Virus record (IMG/VR): IMGVR_UViG_3300042888_003016
Coordinates: 1-50,224 of that record
Direction: 5' to 3' (one strand)
DNA from: a virus
Length of the DNA stretch: 50,224 nucleotides
Of the stretch, positions 24,763-31,287 are shown in pieces; the stretch's first letter is position 1; each line of letters begins with the position of its first letter. Below the pieces are notes generated by a model, which was given only the letters and a program-made list of their open reading frames with translations, searched no databases and had not been told where the DNA came from. Made by a program: the position numbers and the translations under genes.

Positions 24763-25049
24763 TTTGCAACCCTTTCGCTAGACCCAAGACGAATTATTTT
24801 TTCAATCTTATTCCTTATTTTTGACATTTGGTCCCATAGCTCATAGAAATTCTCCACATCATGTTGCGTTACAACAATCAAGTTGTTTTCGAGTTTTGGG
24901 GAAGTTTTGTAAACTTCGTCTGCCAAAACAGCGTGCTGTGCGCGCATTTTGATTATTTCATCCTTGGTTTTATCATCAACTTCTATATCTTTGATGTTTT
25001 TTATGACTGTCCAAAAATTCATTCTGGTTTTGGATGGCCTGTTGCGCAT
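24759..25049 (-). CDS. Helical protein of unknown function, first gene of a WhiB operon
   Basis: A 96-residue product starting MRNRPSKTRMNFW, mostly helical and charged ('KTKDEIIKMRAQHAVLADEV', 'YELWDQMSKIRNKIEKIIRL'). No family is recognised. I place the start at 25049, because this ATG lies 7 nt after a -10 box of a promoter (25057-25085) that occupies the upstream part of the longer frame. It overlaps whiB by 4 bp, so both should be controlled by the same operator. Confidence 0.7.
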   Translation of the reverse strand: MRNRPSKTRMNFWTVIKNIKDIEVDDKTKDEIIKMRAQHAVLADEVYKTSPKLENNLIVVTQHDVENFYELWDQMSKIRNKIEKIIRLGSSERVAK

Positions 25050-25056
25050 AGGCCCA

Positions 25057-25085
25057 ACTATTTCACATTTTTTAAAAAATGTCAA
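25057..25085 (-). promoter_or_regulatory. Leaderless promoter with an 18-bp palindromic operator
   Basis: On the minus strand TTGACA (25080-25085), 17 bp, AATAGT (25057-25062), then 7 nt to the ATG. The spacer is almost wholly a perfect palindrome, ACATTTTTTAAAAAATGT (25065-25082), overlapping the -35 box. A dimeric repressor bound there would shut off the WhiB operon. Confidence 0.75.
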
Positions 25086-25120
25086 ATGTTTAAGACACGA
25101 ATTTTGTTTTAAATTTAGCT

Positions 25121-25531
25121 CTAAATTTCAGTTGGGGTTGGCGTGGTGATTGAGTACTTTTGGTGACGTAGGGACTCTGCTGCATATTCTGGGTTCAGCG
25201 TCTTGCGCCATCCACCAATTGACTTCATAAGAACACCAGGGCCACCAGTGGCGCTACACGTCTTGAATGAAATACCTTCATATTTGGAGATTATATTGTT
25301 GATTTTCTCCAGAGTATCTTTGTCGTCCATATTCGATGGTTTTATGTAGTAGCGAAGGCCGCCAAACTTTTCTTTAACTTGGTATATCTGATAGTTTGGG
25401 TCCACTTCGGTCAGTTCTTTGTCGCAATCTATGACCAGACGATACCAACCTTCGTCAACATCTATTGATTTCCAGTATTCGGGAACTATTTTTTTCTTAA
25501 GTTCCTCTATCTGCAGTTGTATCTCATTCAT
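25121..25531 (-). CDS. Conserved phage hypothetical protein, paralogue B
   Basis: A 136-residue product, clearly paralogous to 24030-24455: it shares 'VDEGWYRLVIDCDKELTEVD', 'VKEKFGGLRYYIKPSN' and 'GPGVLMKSIGGWRKTLNPEY'. The two copies flank the WhiB operon and have the same orientation, suggesting a local duplication. Its start overlaps the upstream small gene by 8 bp. Function is unknown. Confidence 0.8.
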   Translation of the reverse strand: MNEIQLQIEELKKKIVPEYWKSIDVDEGWYRLVIDCDKELTEVDPNYQIYQVKEKFGGLRYYIKPSNMDDKDTLEKINNIISKYEGISFKTCSATGGPGVLMKSIGGWRKTLNPEYAAESLRHQKYSITTPTPTEI

Positions 25532-25682
25532 TTGGATACTTTCCGATTAATTTGTCCAATTCATCATTGCTCAGAAACTTCTCAACCACCTCAACGGCAG
25601 CAATATTTTTGTGCATTATGCACCGCTCTGATTCTCCGAACATATCCAAAACCGTCTTGATTGTTACGTTGAGGTTTTTCAT
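25524..25682 (-). CDS. Small helical protein, 52 residues
   Basis: A short frame starting at 25682 (MKNLNVTIKTVLDMFGESER) and ending KLIGKYPNE. AGGA lies 8 nt before the ATG, and the stop overlaps the start of paralogue B. A competing ATG at 25690 stops after three codons. The protein is helical and amphipathic, with no known family. It begins 35 bp downstream of the tRNA 3' end on the same strand, so it may share the tRNA transcript. Confidence 0.7.
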   Translation of the reverse strand: MKNLNVTIKTVLDMFGESERCIMHKNIAAVEVVEKFLSNDELDKLIGKYPNE

Positions 25683-25716
25683 ATTTTCATCCTAATCACA
25701 TAATGACGCAATTTAG

Positions 25717-25789
<73 letters not shown>

Positions 25790-25794
25790 GGCAT

Positions 25795-25953
25795 TCAGTT
25801 GAGTTTTGCTATTTCCTCTTCAAGAATTGCAATTTCTTTAGCGTCATTGGCTATCTCTTTTTCGAGCGCAGCAATTTCTTTTGTAAGAGCATCAATTTTG
25901 TTGCTTAATTCTTTTTCACTGATTGGCTTACTAGTCTTGTTCTTGGGGTTCAT
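25795..25953 (-). CDS. Small coiled-coil protein
   Basis: A 52-residue product starting MNPKNKTSKPISEKELSNKI followed by near-perfect heptads (I/L at a and d) to the C-terminus, which should form a homo-oligomeric coiled coil. I chose the ATG at 25953 because AAAGGG lies 5 nt upstream; a longer frame from 25992 overlaps the upstream gene by 26 bp. Function is unknown. The gene ends 6 bp before the tRNA 5' end. Confidence 0.65.
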   Translation of the reverse strand: MNPKNKTSKPISEKELSNKIDALTKEIAALEKEIANDAKEIAILEEEIAKLN

Positions 25954-25966
25954 TCTTACCCTTTGA

Positions 25967-26128
25967 TTAGTTCCACGGATTGTTCCATTCATCAGTATCT
26001 AATTCTACTGCGTCCGTGTCGGCATCATTGGTCTTGTCATCTTCTACCTCTTGCCAGTAAGAGACAACATCCTGCTCACTTATGGATGTGCGTTCAACCT
26101 GAATGATTTTTTTGAATAACTTTTTCAT
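25967..26128 (-). CDS. Small acidic-tailed protein, 53 residues
   Basis: A short frame with ribosome-binding site AAGGGA 6 nt before the ATG at 26128. The product starts MKKLFKKIIQVERTSISEQD, then 'VVSYWQEVEDD' and an acidic tail ending DEWNNPWN. The basic-then-acidic design and aromatic residues suggest a soluble binding partner. No family is known. It is the first of several tiny genes around the tRNA. Confidence 0.65.
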   Translation of the reverse strand: MKKLFKKIIQVERTSISEQDVVSYWQEVEDDKTNDADTDAVELDTDEWNNPWN

Positions 26129-26174
26129 TTGTTCCCTTTTTATGCGACAGGAATTAATATTGCTTTCAAAGAAC

Positions 26175-28103
26175 CTACTTTACTGGACACGCCCCTGTTG
26201 CGCAATCATCAAGAGATAGCTCATCCCCAAAAGCTGCTTGTTGCAATGGGGCGGAGAAATCAATTTTTGAAATCAGCTTCTCATAAACTTCCTTTGCAAC
26301 CTCCTCGTATGGTGGAAGTGGGAAATTATGGTCGGCGTGAAGCAGGAAGGATACCGACTTGACACCTTTGTCATAGTTCTTTGACAGCCATTCCTTAATG
26401 AGTTCAAGTTCTTCCTTGCGGTAATAGACAGTCACAGACACGGCATTGTCGGCCCAGACTGTTTGCATCTTTTTGACCCATTCGAGCTGCTCTACCGCAG
26501 TCATCGCAGATGCAAGGATTGCGTTCTCGGGAGATTTGCACGGAAACTCAACCACATATCGTGTGTGGTCTTCTCGTCCATCAATCCCAATATCCCAGAC
26601 AACCTTGTAACCACGCTTGCGACATGCTTCAACTAGCGGGTCGGACGAACCAAAACGAACTCGTCGGATGTAGTGACTTGCAAATGCTGGGTGAATACCA
26701 GGAGTAACGCCAGGAAGCAACGACAGCGTCCCCGATGGTTGTACGGTCGTCAGACGGACAGACTCAGGGAAATCATGCTGAAATGAATAGACTGCGTCCA
26801 CGGACCGCAGGTAGTTGTACCCACCAGACAGCCAGCCAATCTGCTCTTCGGAACACTGAAGGACTCCAGTAATACTCTGTCCGAGTCGTGCGTTTTTTGT
26901 AACCATGGCTACGGTTTTTTCGTATGGATAGTTCATCCGAGTGATGTGCTTCTGGGTCATATAGAGAAGCTTTGATACGGAATGAAGCTGTTCTTCGGAT
27001 TCGATGTTTGGGAGAAAAATTGTTGAGAGGTTGCATGACTCCCCATCGGCTAATGCGATTTCGGCACATGGATTGAAACCCTCAATTGTTGGGTCGGGGC
27101 GCTTTTCACCCAACCGGCCATACTGGCGCGCGAGCTTGCGGTTAACGAGACCGTATGGTTCTCCGGTTCCGTCGTAACCCTTCCACAGCTCTGGCATGAT
27201 TTCATCATAAGCATCGGCATAGATGCTGTTATTTGAATTTGCGCGCCATGCTGGGACACTTCCGGACGCCCAGTTTTTTGCACGAATGAAAAGCACATCA
27301 TCTGGGTCACCAATAGCAATCTGTGCGGAGCGACGTGACGAACCCGAAACAACAACTCGGCCAATGATATTGCAAATGTCAAGCACATCAATTGAGCGAA
27401 GCTTCTTGCCTTCACGATTCTGCATTACCTTGCTGATGTCGGTAATTCCATCAATGAGTGCCCCAGGCCCTGATGCCGTGCCGCCGAATGTCTTGAGTGG
27501 TGCGCCAAACTCACGAATCAAAATTGTCGAATACGAAAATGATTTACCAGTGTCAAAATATGACTTCAAAACTGCGTGCAGAAGGCGTTTCCAGCCCTGA
27601 CGAGAGTCTGGAACAATGATGTCTGCATCATTTGAGCGTTCGTGCGTAATGGATACGCCGGCTTTAACCTTTGGCAAGTCGTGAATCTTGGAGCGTTCTA
27701 CCGAAAATCCGACTCCACCGCCGAGCATCAAATACTCAAAAAGAAGTTCAAAGTCTTCGATTTTTTCAATGTTGGTGAAGTAGCAATTATTCAGGGATGA
27801 ACCACTGAACTTCTTAACCAGCGGGGTGCCAAGCTGCCAAAGGGCACGGCCCGAAAAAGAACAACGAAGATTGAACATGTGGTCAAACAGTTCTTCTGCT
27901 TCTTCTTTTGTGTATGGAACACCAATTTCAATTGCCCCATCAATAACTCGGGTGATTGTTTCTGGCCAAGTTTCGTTTCGCCCGAGTTCTTCAATCCTGC
28001 GGCTGTAGGTTCGTAGGTAAACGACCTCGCCGAGCCCACCAAAACCCCATGGTGGTGTCTTGGTTTTATAAGACGATAGAAATTCTTCGGAAAAAATTGA
28101 CAT
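26175..28103 (-). CDS. nrdJ: Class II (adenosylcobalamin-dependent) ribonucleotide reductase
   Basis: The 642-residue product begins with 'TPPWGFGGLGEVVYLRTYSR', typical of monomeric B12-dependent ribonucleoside-triphosphate reductases. 'NNCYFTNIE' holds an active-site Cys, 'NPCAEIALADGESCNLSTI' is the radical-site block, 'TVQPSGTLSLLPGVTPGIHP' is a conserved loop, and the C-terminal 'CATGACPVK' is the redox-active Cys pair. It makes deoxynucleotides for phage DNA synthesis; the phage thioredoxin at 41334 could re-reduce it. It depends on host cobalamin, common in Actinobacteria. The AGGGG ribosome-binding site can be hidden by a hairpin (28110-28127). Confidence 0.92.
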   Translation of the reverse strand: MSIFSEEFLSSYKTKTPPWGFGGLGEVVYLRTYSRRIEELGRNETWPETITRVIDGAIEIGVPYTKEEAEELFDHMFNLRCSFSGRALWQLGTPLVKKFSGSSLNNCYFTNIEKIEDFELLFEYLMLGGGVGFSVERSKIHDLPKVKAGVSITHERSNDADIIVPDSRQGWKRLLHAVLKSYFDTGKSFSYSTILIREFGAPLKTFGGTASGPGALIDGITDISKVMQNREGKKLRSIDVLDICNIIGRVVVSGSSRRSAQIAIGDPDDVLFIRAKNWASGSVPAWRANSNNSIYADAYDEIMPELWKGYDGTGEPYGLVNRKLARQYGRLGEKRPDPTIEGFNPCAEIALADGESCNLSTIFLPNIESEEQLHSVSKLLYMTQKHITRMNYPYEKTVAMVTKNARLGQSITGVLQCSEEQIGWLSGGYNYLRSVDAVYSFQHDFPESVRLTTVQPSGTLSLLPGVTPGIHPAFASHYIRRVRFGSSDPLVEACRKRGYKVVWDIGIDGREDHTRYVVEFPCKSPENAILASAMTAVEQLEWVKKMQTVWADNAVSVTVYYRKEELELIKEWLSKNYDKGVKSVSFLLHADHNFPLPPYEEVAKEVYEKLISKIDFSAPLQQAAFGDELSLDDCATGACPVK

Positions 28104-28109
28104 TAGGTG

Positions 28110-28137
28110 CCCCTCTGTTGTTAGGGGAACGATAGTA
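28110..28137 (-). promoter_or_regulatory. Promoter box and ribosome-site hairpin of the reductase gene
   Basis: On the minus strand a TACTAT box (28132-28137) precedes CCCCT (28123-28127), which can pair with AGGGG (28110-28114), the likely ribosome-binding site 6 nt before the ATG. A 5-bp GC-rich stem with an 8-nt loop would block initiation until opened. The -35 region is weak (TTTGAT). Confidence 0.45.
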
Positions 28138-28166
28138 CACCTATAAGCGGCAAATCAAACGTTAAT

Positions 28167-28499
28167 TTATAAAACGATTCCAAGTTCTTTGGCACGTTCA
28201 ACCGTGACATACGAACCCTTTTTTGCGAGAATTACTCGTGCAGTTGTGAATGGGGTGATTCTTCTATTTTCGTAAATTGTTTCTTCGACTAGTATTTTTT
28301 GAATATCCCTTAAAGACTCAATGACTTCTGTCGCAAATGCGATTTGAACTTTTTCGTGAGTTTCGGGAGAACAATCACCGGTTGGGTGACCGCAAACAAT
28401 ACAGGCAGACCTATCTGCTCTTATGATTTGTATTCCGTCAGCGGTCTGGTCGGTATTTGAAAAAATACTAAAGCTTGATGAATAAAAGGAGTCGCTCAC
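28167..28499 (-). CDS. Cys-rich phage protein with a CxxCGHPTGDC block
   Basis: A 110-residue product. Its centre has 'ACIVCGHPTGDCSPE', a likely zinc or Fe-S knuckle, and its C-terminus 'ILVEETIYENRRITPFTTAR' followed by 'VILAKKGSYVTVERAKELG', which resembles a head-tail or virion-region family common in actinophages (recollection, not verified). The start is GTG: TAGTAT ends 6 nt before it (28506-28511), and no Shine-Dalgarno site is present. It is transcribed in the same direction as the reductase, 63 bp upstream of it. Confidence 0.75.
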   Translation of the reverse strand: MSDSFYSSSFSIFSNTDQTADGIQIIRADRSACIVCGHPTGDCSPETHEKVQIAFATEVIESLRDIQKILVEETIYENRRITPFTTARVILAKKGSYVTVERAKELGIVL

Positions 28500-28505
28500 A
28501 TATAG

Positions 28506-28534
28506 ATACTACCATCGTTATTCGGGAGAGCTAA
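28506..28534 (-). promoter_or_regulatory. Candidate leaderless promoter of the GTG-start Cys-rich gene
   Basis: On the minus strand TTAGCT (28529-28534), a 17-bp spacer and TAGTAT (28506-28511) lie 6 nt before the GTG at 28499. The -35 box is poor. It is divergent from the promoter at 28725. Confidence 0.45.
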
Positions 28535-28591
28535 AAATCACTAGGCGGAAAACGGCGGCCACACCCAAATCAATGTCAGATAGATTAATCC

Positions 28592-28621
28592 GGGGTTTCC
28601 GGACCACCCCAAAATTCGGGG
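28592..28621. promoter_or_regulatory. Overlapping alternative GC hairpins in the divergent control region
   Basis: GGGG (28592-28595) can pair with CCCC (28607-28610), and the same CCCC can instead pair with GGGG (28618-28621). The two hairpins exclude each other. They lie in the 260-bp region between divergent genes, which otherwise holds no gene, so an attenuator or protein-binding role is possible. Confidence 0.35.
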
Positions 28622-28705
28622 CCTACCCAAAAATCGGAACTAGCCATACGGCGTACCCATATAGAGAAAAAGGAATGTCCTCCGCAAAAATTTTTTCTAG
28701 GACCT

Positions 28706-28753
28706 CTATTTCAGATAAATCTATTTGAAATAGGTTGATGCCTGCTATATATT
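28706..28753 (+). promoter_or_regulatory. Leaderless promoter with inverted-repeat operator
   Basis: TTGAAA (28725-28730), a 17-bp spacer and TATATT (28748-28753) lie 6 nt before the ATG at 28760. A perfect 8-bp inverted repeat, CTATTTCA (28706-28713) and TGAAATAG (28726-28733), overlaps the -35 box, placing a repressor where it would block polymerase. Confidence 0.8.
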
Positions 28754-28759
28754 AGGGCT

Positions 28760-29194
28760 ATGACAAATCAGTACTGGCTAGCTACCTACCCGGACCTAAT
28801 CGAGGGAATCGAGCAGGATGGAATAACAGAGTTCAACGAAGATAACGGCAAGTACTTCTTGACGATGTTCGGAAACGAATATGACGCAGCTGTGATGGTC
28901 GCTGTTTTTGATGGCAAACGATTGGTCGGATTTGAGGAAGCGGACATCAACGGACGCAAATACCAAGTACCGGCATATGTGACGTTCACAGAAGCCATAT
29001 GTATTGAAGTAAATGTCAACAAGATTGTTGAAGAAGGTATCGCAACTATCACTGAAACAGAAATGTTCGATGTACCTGCATACGTGATTACAACAGACTC
29101 CCCCCTAATAAAAGCAGAGAACATCATCAACAAGTCAATCGTCTCAATTAAAGATAAGCGCATTCCTGGTCTAACTGAAAAGTTCATCAAATGA
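28760..29194 (+). CDS. Protein of unknown function under a strong leaderless promoter
   Basis: A 144-residue acidic product with many beta-strand-like stretches ('GKYFLTMFGNEYDAAVMVAV', 'YVTFTEAICIEVNVNKIVEE') and no Cys cluster or transmembrane segment. I recognise no family. The ATG lies 6 nt after the TATATT box of a near-consensus promoter, so the mRNA should be leaderless, and an operator overlaps the -35 box. Its stop overlaps the start of a tiny membrane-protein gene (ATGA). The promoter suggests early, regulated expression. Confidence 0.8.
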   Translation: MTNQYWLATYPDLIEGIEQDGITEFNEDNGKYFLTMFGNEYDAAVMVAVFDGKRLVGFEEADINGRKYQVPAYVTFTEAICIEVNVNKIVEEGIATITETEMFDVPAYVITTDSPLIKAENIINKSIVSIKDKRIPGLTEKFIK

Positions 29195-29319
29195 ACCGCG
29201 CAAAATTCATTGATGTAGTCCTATTGGCCGCAGCCATTTTAGGAATTATTATTGCCGGCATGAAGCTAACCCGGACACCAAAGCTGCTTTCATCATCAGA
29301 TAAATCTATGTGGGAATAG
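29191..29319 (+). CDS. Tiny single-pass membrane protein, 42 residues
   Basis: Starts MNRAKFIDVVLLAAAILGII, with one hydrophobic helix (about residues 9-25), then a polar tail ending SSSDKSMWE. The ATG overlaps the previous stop as ATGA, so translation is coupled. Size and layout fit a small holin-like, superinfection or membrane-anchor protein, but function is unknown. A small hairpin with T-rich tail follows at 29349. Confidence 0.65.
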   Translation: MNRAKFIDVVLLAAAILGIIIAGMKLTRTPKLLSSSDKSMWE

Positions 29320-29348
29320 CGGCTCCAAATACTGTCGTATTGCTCCCC

Positions 29349-29365
29349 ACGCCCTGTGGCGTTTC
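29349..29365 (+). terminator. Weak hairpin terminator candidate
   Basis: ACGCC (29349-29353) and GGCGT (29358-29362) form a 5-bp stem with loop CTGT followed by only three T before C. It may reduce read-through after the small membrane protein gene. Confidence 0.35.
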
Positions 29366-29408
29366 TCAAAAAGTTCGAGCGATAGTTGCTATTTAGAGAT
29401 AAATAAAA

Positions 29409-29540
29409 GCACCTTGCTACCTGTCACCTTGCTTGCCTTGTCACCTTGTCACCTTGTCACTTGCTAACCCCTTGCCTTGTGTCTCACCTTGTTGCTTGTC
29501 TCTCTAATCGCTTGTCACCTTGTCGCTTGACTTGTCTCTA
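29409..29540. repeat. CTTG-rich array 1
   Basis: About fifteen CTTG words, mostly as CACCTTG, GCCTTG or TCACTTG, with irregular 5-10 bp spacing on the plus strand. No gene is seen between 29320 and 29674 apart from this array and the promoter at 29604. The strand bias (pyrimidine-rich top strand) and position just upstream of a promoter suggest a protein-binding or unwinding element. Confidence 0.75.
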
Positions 29541-29603
29541 TATATAGGTATCTAGTGCCATAAATACCCCTTGTGATATATCAAAAGAATTTCTATAAAT
29601 AAC

Positions 29604-29632
29604 TTGACAATATCCCAACTATGCCCTATAGT
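29604..29632 (+). promoter_or_regulatory. Consensus promoter, module copy 1
   Basis: TTGACA (29604-29609), 17-bp spacer, TATAGT (29627-29632). The spacer holds TATCCCAACTATGCCC, nearly identical to the spacer of the promoter at 30022. The first base transcribed would be near 29639, giving a 36-nt leader with AAGGA before the ATG at 29675. Confidence 0.85.
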
Positions 29633-29674
29633 TTTATTTGTGAGGCACACGCCCCACCTAAACAAAGGAATTAT

Positions 29675-29827
29675 ATGAGAGACATCAGCACAGTATCCAC
29701 AAAAGAAATCCAAAAAGACCTAGATTTTATTTCTGAACAATGGGGCGTATTCTCAACTGAAGCCGATATGCGTCAAGCACTTGTTTCCACCATCACAAAA
29801 AGATTGGTTTGGGGCGCAAGCAAGTAA
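29675..29827 (+). CDS. Small helical protein, 50 residues
   Basis: Starts MRDISTVSTKEIQKDLDFIS and ends TKRLVWGASK. I chose the ATG at 29675 because AAAGGA lies about 6 nt upstream and the longer frame from 29621 would begin inside the -10 box. The protein is short, helical and of unknown family. It is a monocistronic unit: consensus promoter upstream, strong terminator immediately downstream, as for a small, highly expressed early gene. Confidence 0.75.
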   Translation: MRDISTVSTKEIQKDLDFISEQWGVFSTEADMRQALVSTITKRLVWGASK

Positions 29828-29841
29828 TTCAGTAGCCAACT

Positions 29842-29880
29842 AAGAGCCACCTAGCACCCCTCGCTAGGTGGCTCTTTTTT
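29842..29880 (+). terminator. Strong Rho-independent terminator
   Basis: AAGAGCCACCTAGC (29842-29855) pairs with GCTAGGTGGCTCTT (29863-29876), a 14-bp stem with a 7-nt loop ACCCCTC, followed by a T run to 29880. It ends the small gene at 29675-29827. Confidence 0.95.
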
Positions 29881-29887
29881 ATTTGCC

Positions 29888-29985
29888 CCTACGCCTTGCG
29901 CCTTGTGCCTTGCCTTGTGCCTTGCCTAGTGCCTCGCCCTATGCCTTGCCTTGTGTCTCGCCCTATGCCTTGTGCCTTGTTTCGT
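29888..29985. repeat. CCTTG-rich array 2
   Basis: Nine CCTTG words as GCCTTG or TGCCTTG, interspersed with related GCCTCGCCCTATGCCTTG units. It lies directly upstream of promoter copy 2, as array 1 lies upstream of promoter copy 1, so array plus promoter form a duplicated module. Confidence 0.75.
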
Positions 29986-30021
29986 GCTACGGGCTACCTA
30001 TCTACGCTTGACAGACAATGC

Positions 30022-30050
30022 TTGACTTTATCCCACCTATGCCCTAAGGT
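30022..30050 (+). promoter_or_regulatory. Promoter, module copy 2
   Basis: TTGACT (30022-30027), 17-bp spacer, TAAGGT (30045-30050). The spacer TATCCCACCTATGCCC differs from copy 1 by one base, more conservation than a spacer needs, so it is probably bound by a regulator shared by both genes. Confidence 0.75.
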
Positions 30051-30082
30051 GTAATCATAAGCAACCAACAAGGAGATACACA

Positions 30083-30325
30083 ATGAGAAGGAAACTAGCA
30101 ATAGCAATAGCGATAGTGATAGGAGTGAGTTTATATTCGTTCTCTAGAGAGAGTGGATACACTTGCTCTAGTAGCCCTGTATTGGTATCACAAGGTGACA
30201 CGATTACAAGTATCGTACACGCTCATTGTGAAGGCAATACACGCCGAGCCATAGACGATACCTATGAGATATATGGCAGTCTCATTATCCCAAGTCAGCA
30301 GATATACCTACCAAGTAGCAAGTAG
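30083..30325 (+). CDS. Membrane-anchored or secreted LysM-like protein
   Basis: An 80-residue product. Residues 1-20 form an N-terminal signal or anchor (MRRKLAIAIAIVIGVSLYSF). The rest, 'VLVSQGDTITSIVHAHCEGN' then 'EIYGSLIIPSQQIYLPSS', follows the LysM pattern (QGDT..SIA...., N/G-x-I-x-P-Q-x-L-x-L-P) that binds peptidoglycan. Two Cys may form a disulfide. AAGGAG lies 7 nt before the ATG. As an early-type gene under a strong promoter it could alter the cell wall against superinfection, which is inference. Confidence 0.75.
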   Translation: MRRKLAIAIAIVIGVSLYSFSRESGYTCSSSPVLVSQGDTITSIVHAHCEGNTRRAIDDTYEIYGSLIIPSQQIYLPSSK

Positions 30326-30332
30326 TGGTAGG

Positions 30333-30364
30333 TGGAGAGAGTGTCATAGGTGGCACTCTCTCCA
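30333..30364. terminator. Perfect 11-bp hairpin after the LysM-like gene
   Basis: TGGAGAGAGTG (30333-30343) pairs with CACTCTCTCCA (30354-30364), loop TCATAGGTGG. No T run follows on either strand, so it may be a transcript-stabilising or pausing hairpin rather than a classical terminator. Confidence 0.55.
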
Positions 30365-30422
30365 AACTGCTTACGGGTGAGAGATTCGATACTACTGAGT
30401 GTTGTGGCAGTAGTGAAATCTT

Positions 30423-30456
30423 GACGGCAGGCGTACCACCCAGAACGCCTGCCGTC
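30423..30456. other. Perfect 12-bp GC-rich inverted repeat
   Basis: GACGGCAGGCGT (30423-30434) pairs with ACGCCTGCCGTC (30445-30456), loop ACCACCCAGA. It is not followed by T residues. It sits in a 240-bp stretch (30326-30566) holding only this hairpin, the one at 30333 and a 9-codon frame. It could be a non-coding RNA structure or a protein-binding site. Confidence 0.55.
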
Positions 30457-30508
30457 GCTTAGTTGTCACTGTGAAGCGCCACACGAAGCATCAGCAAGGA
30501 GAAAGGAA

Positions 30509-30538
30509 ATGAAAACCTTGCCGATAAGGTCAGATTAG
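30509..30538 (+). CDS. Possible 9-residue leader peptide
   Basis: MKTLPIRSD and stop, with strong ribosome-binding sequence AAGGAGAAAGG ahead. GCAAGG (30494-30499) can pair with CCTTGC (30516-30521), enclosing the start codon. It could be a regulatory leader or the remnant of a deleted gene; nothing on the plus strand follows within 700 bp that it could clearly regulate. Confidence 0.3.
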   Translation: MKTLPIRSD

Positions 30539-30566
30539 CAAAGAGCTGCAGTTTGTCGTGGAAGTA

Positions 30567-31208
30567 CTAGACGAAGAACCTAGTAGAGAAGCCATTGGCA
30601 AGTAGTCCGAATACGAGAGCGCTGTAGTAGTCATCTGAGGCAAGCCACATGACCTCATCATCCGGTTGGCTGTATGGAAGTTTCAACGCCGTATGAAAGA
30701 GCAGTGGATACATACTCTCTTCGTTGCGAACGAGCATTCGACCAGGTACGAAGACCTCCTCATGCCAGATGACCTTTCTTGGAACATCGTAGGAGTATCC
30801 CTTACTGACGAATGAGACTTCGTCATTTGCCACATGGGTGACTGTTAGACACTCGTTTACTGCCCTGTTGCCTATAGCGAACTCTTTGGCAAGGTCCTTG
30901 TCATAGGTGTCTATTGGATTAGAACTGACATAGCCTTCAGCAACCATTGAGATGGCATCTAGCCCCCAACCCAGTCTAAGTATGGCTACTGCTGACGAGA
31001 CAGCCATAAAGCGCTCATATGGCGTCTGACGCTGTACTACATCGGTCATCTGTGAAACAACGCTTAGAGAGCCTCCACACCAGCCATAAAGGACCTGATT
31101 TATGTCCTCGCCTATGCCTCCTTCGGCTACCATCTCGTTTTTAGCCTCTACAGCGGTGGCCAATACCATGGCCAATTTCATCATCCTGCTGTCGTAGTTG
31201 TTATCCAC
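30567..31208 (-). CDS. Protein of unknown function, 213 residues
   Basis: A helical, acidic product: 'MMKLAMVLATAVEAKNEMVA', 'ERFMAVSSAVAILRLGWGLD', then a beta-rich C-terminal half ('EVFVPGRMLVRNEESMYPLL'). No family is recognised and there is no signal peptide. The start is GTG at 31208; TAGCAT lies 6 nt upstream, so the message may be leaderless. The gene is monocistronic and points away from the Lys-rich gene at 31288. Confidence 0.75.
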   Translation of the reverse strand: MDNNYDSRMMKLAMVLATAVEAKNEMVAEGGIGEDINQVLYGWCGGSLSVVSQMTDVVQRQTPYERFMAVSSAVAILRLGWGLDAISMVAEGYVSSNPIDTYDKDLAKEFAIGNRAVNECLTVTHVANDEVSFVSKGYSYDVPRKVIWHEEVFVPGRMLVRNEESMYPLLFHTALKLPYSQPDDEVMWLASDDYYSALVFGLLANGFSTRFFV

Positions 31209-31251
31209 AAACCAATGCTAGAGCTTGAAAGCCGGCACGGGTGGCACTTCC

Positions 31252-31280
31252 CCTACAGAGTGATATCACTTGACTAGTAT
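31252..31280 (+). promoter_or_regulatory. Candidate leaderless promoter of the Lys-rich gene
   Basis: TAGTAT (31275-31280) lies 7 nt before the ATG at 31288, with CCTACA (31252-31257) 17 bp upstream. The spacer contains GTGATATCAC (31260-31269), a perfect 10-bp palindrome that could bind a regulator. Confidence 0.5.
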
Positions 31281-31287
31281 TTGCTAC

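Noticed and set aside
29409-29985. CTTG-rich stretches as coding low-complexity protein
   Set aside because: No frame stays open through either array and both lie directly before promoters.
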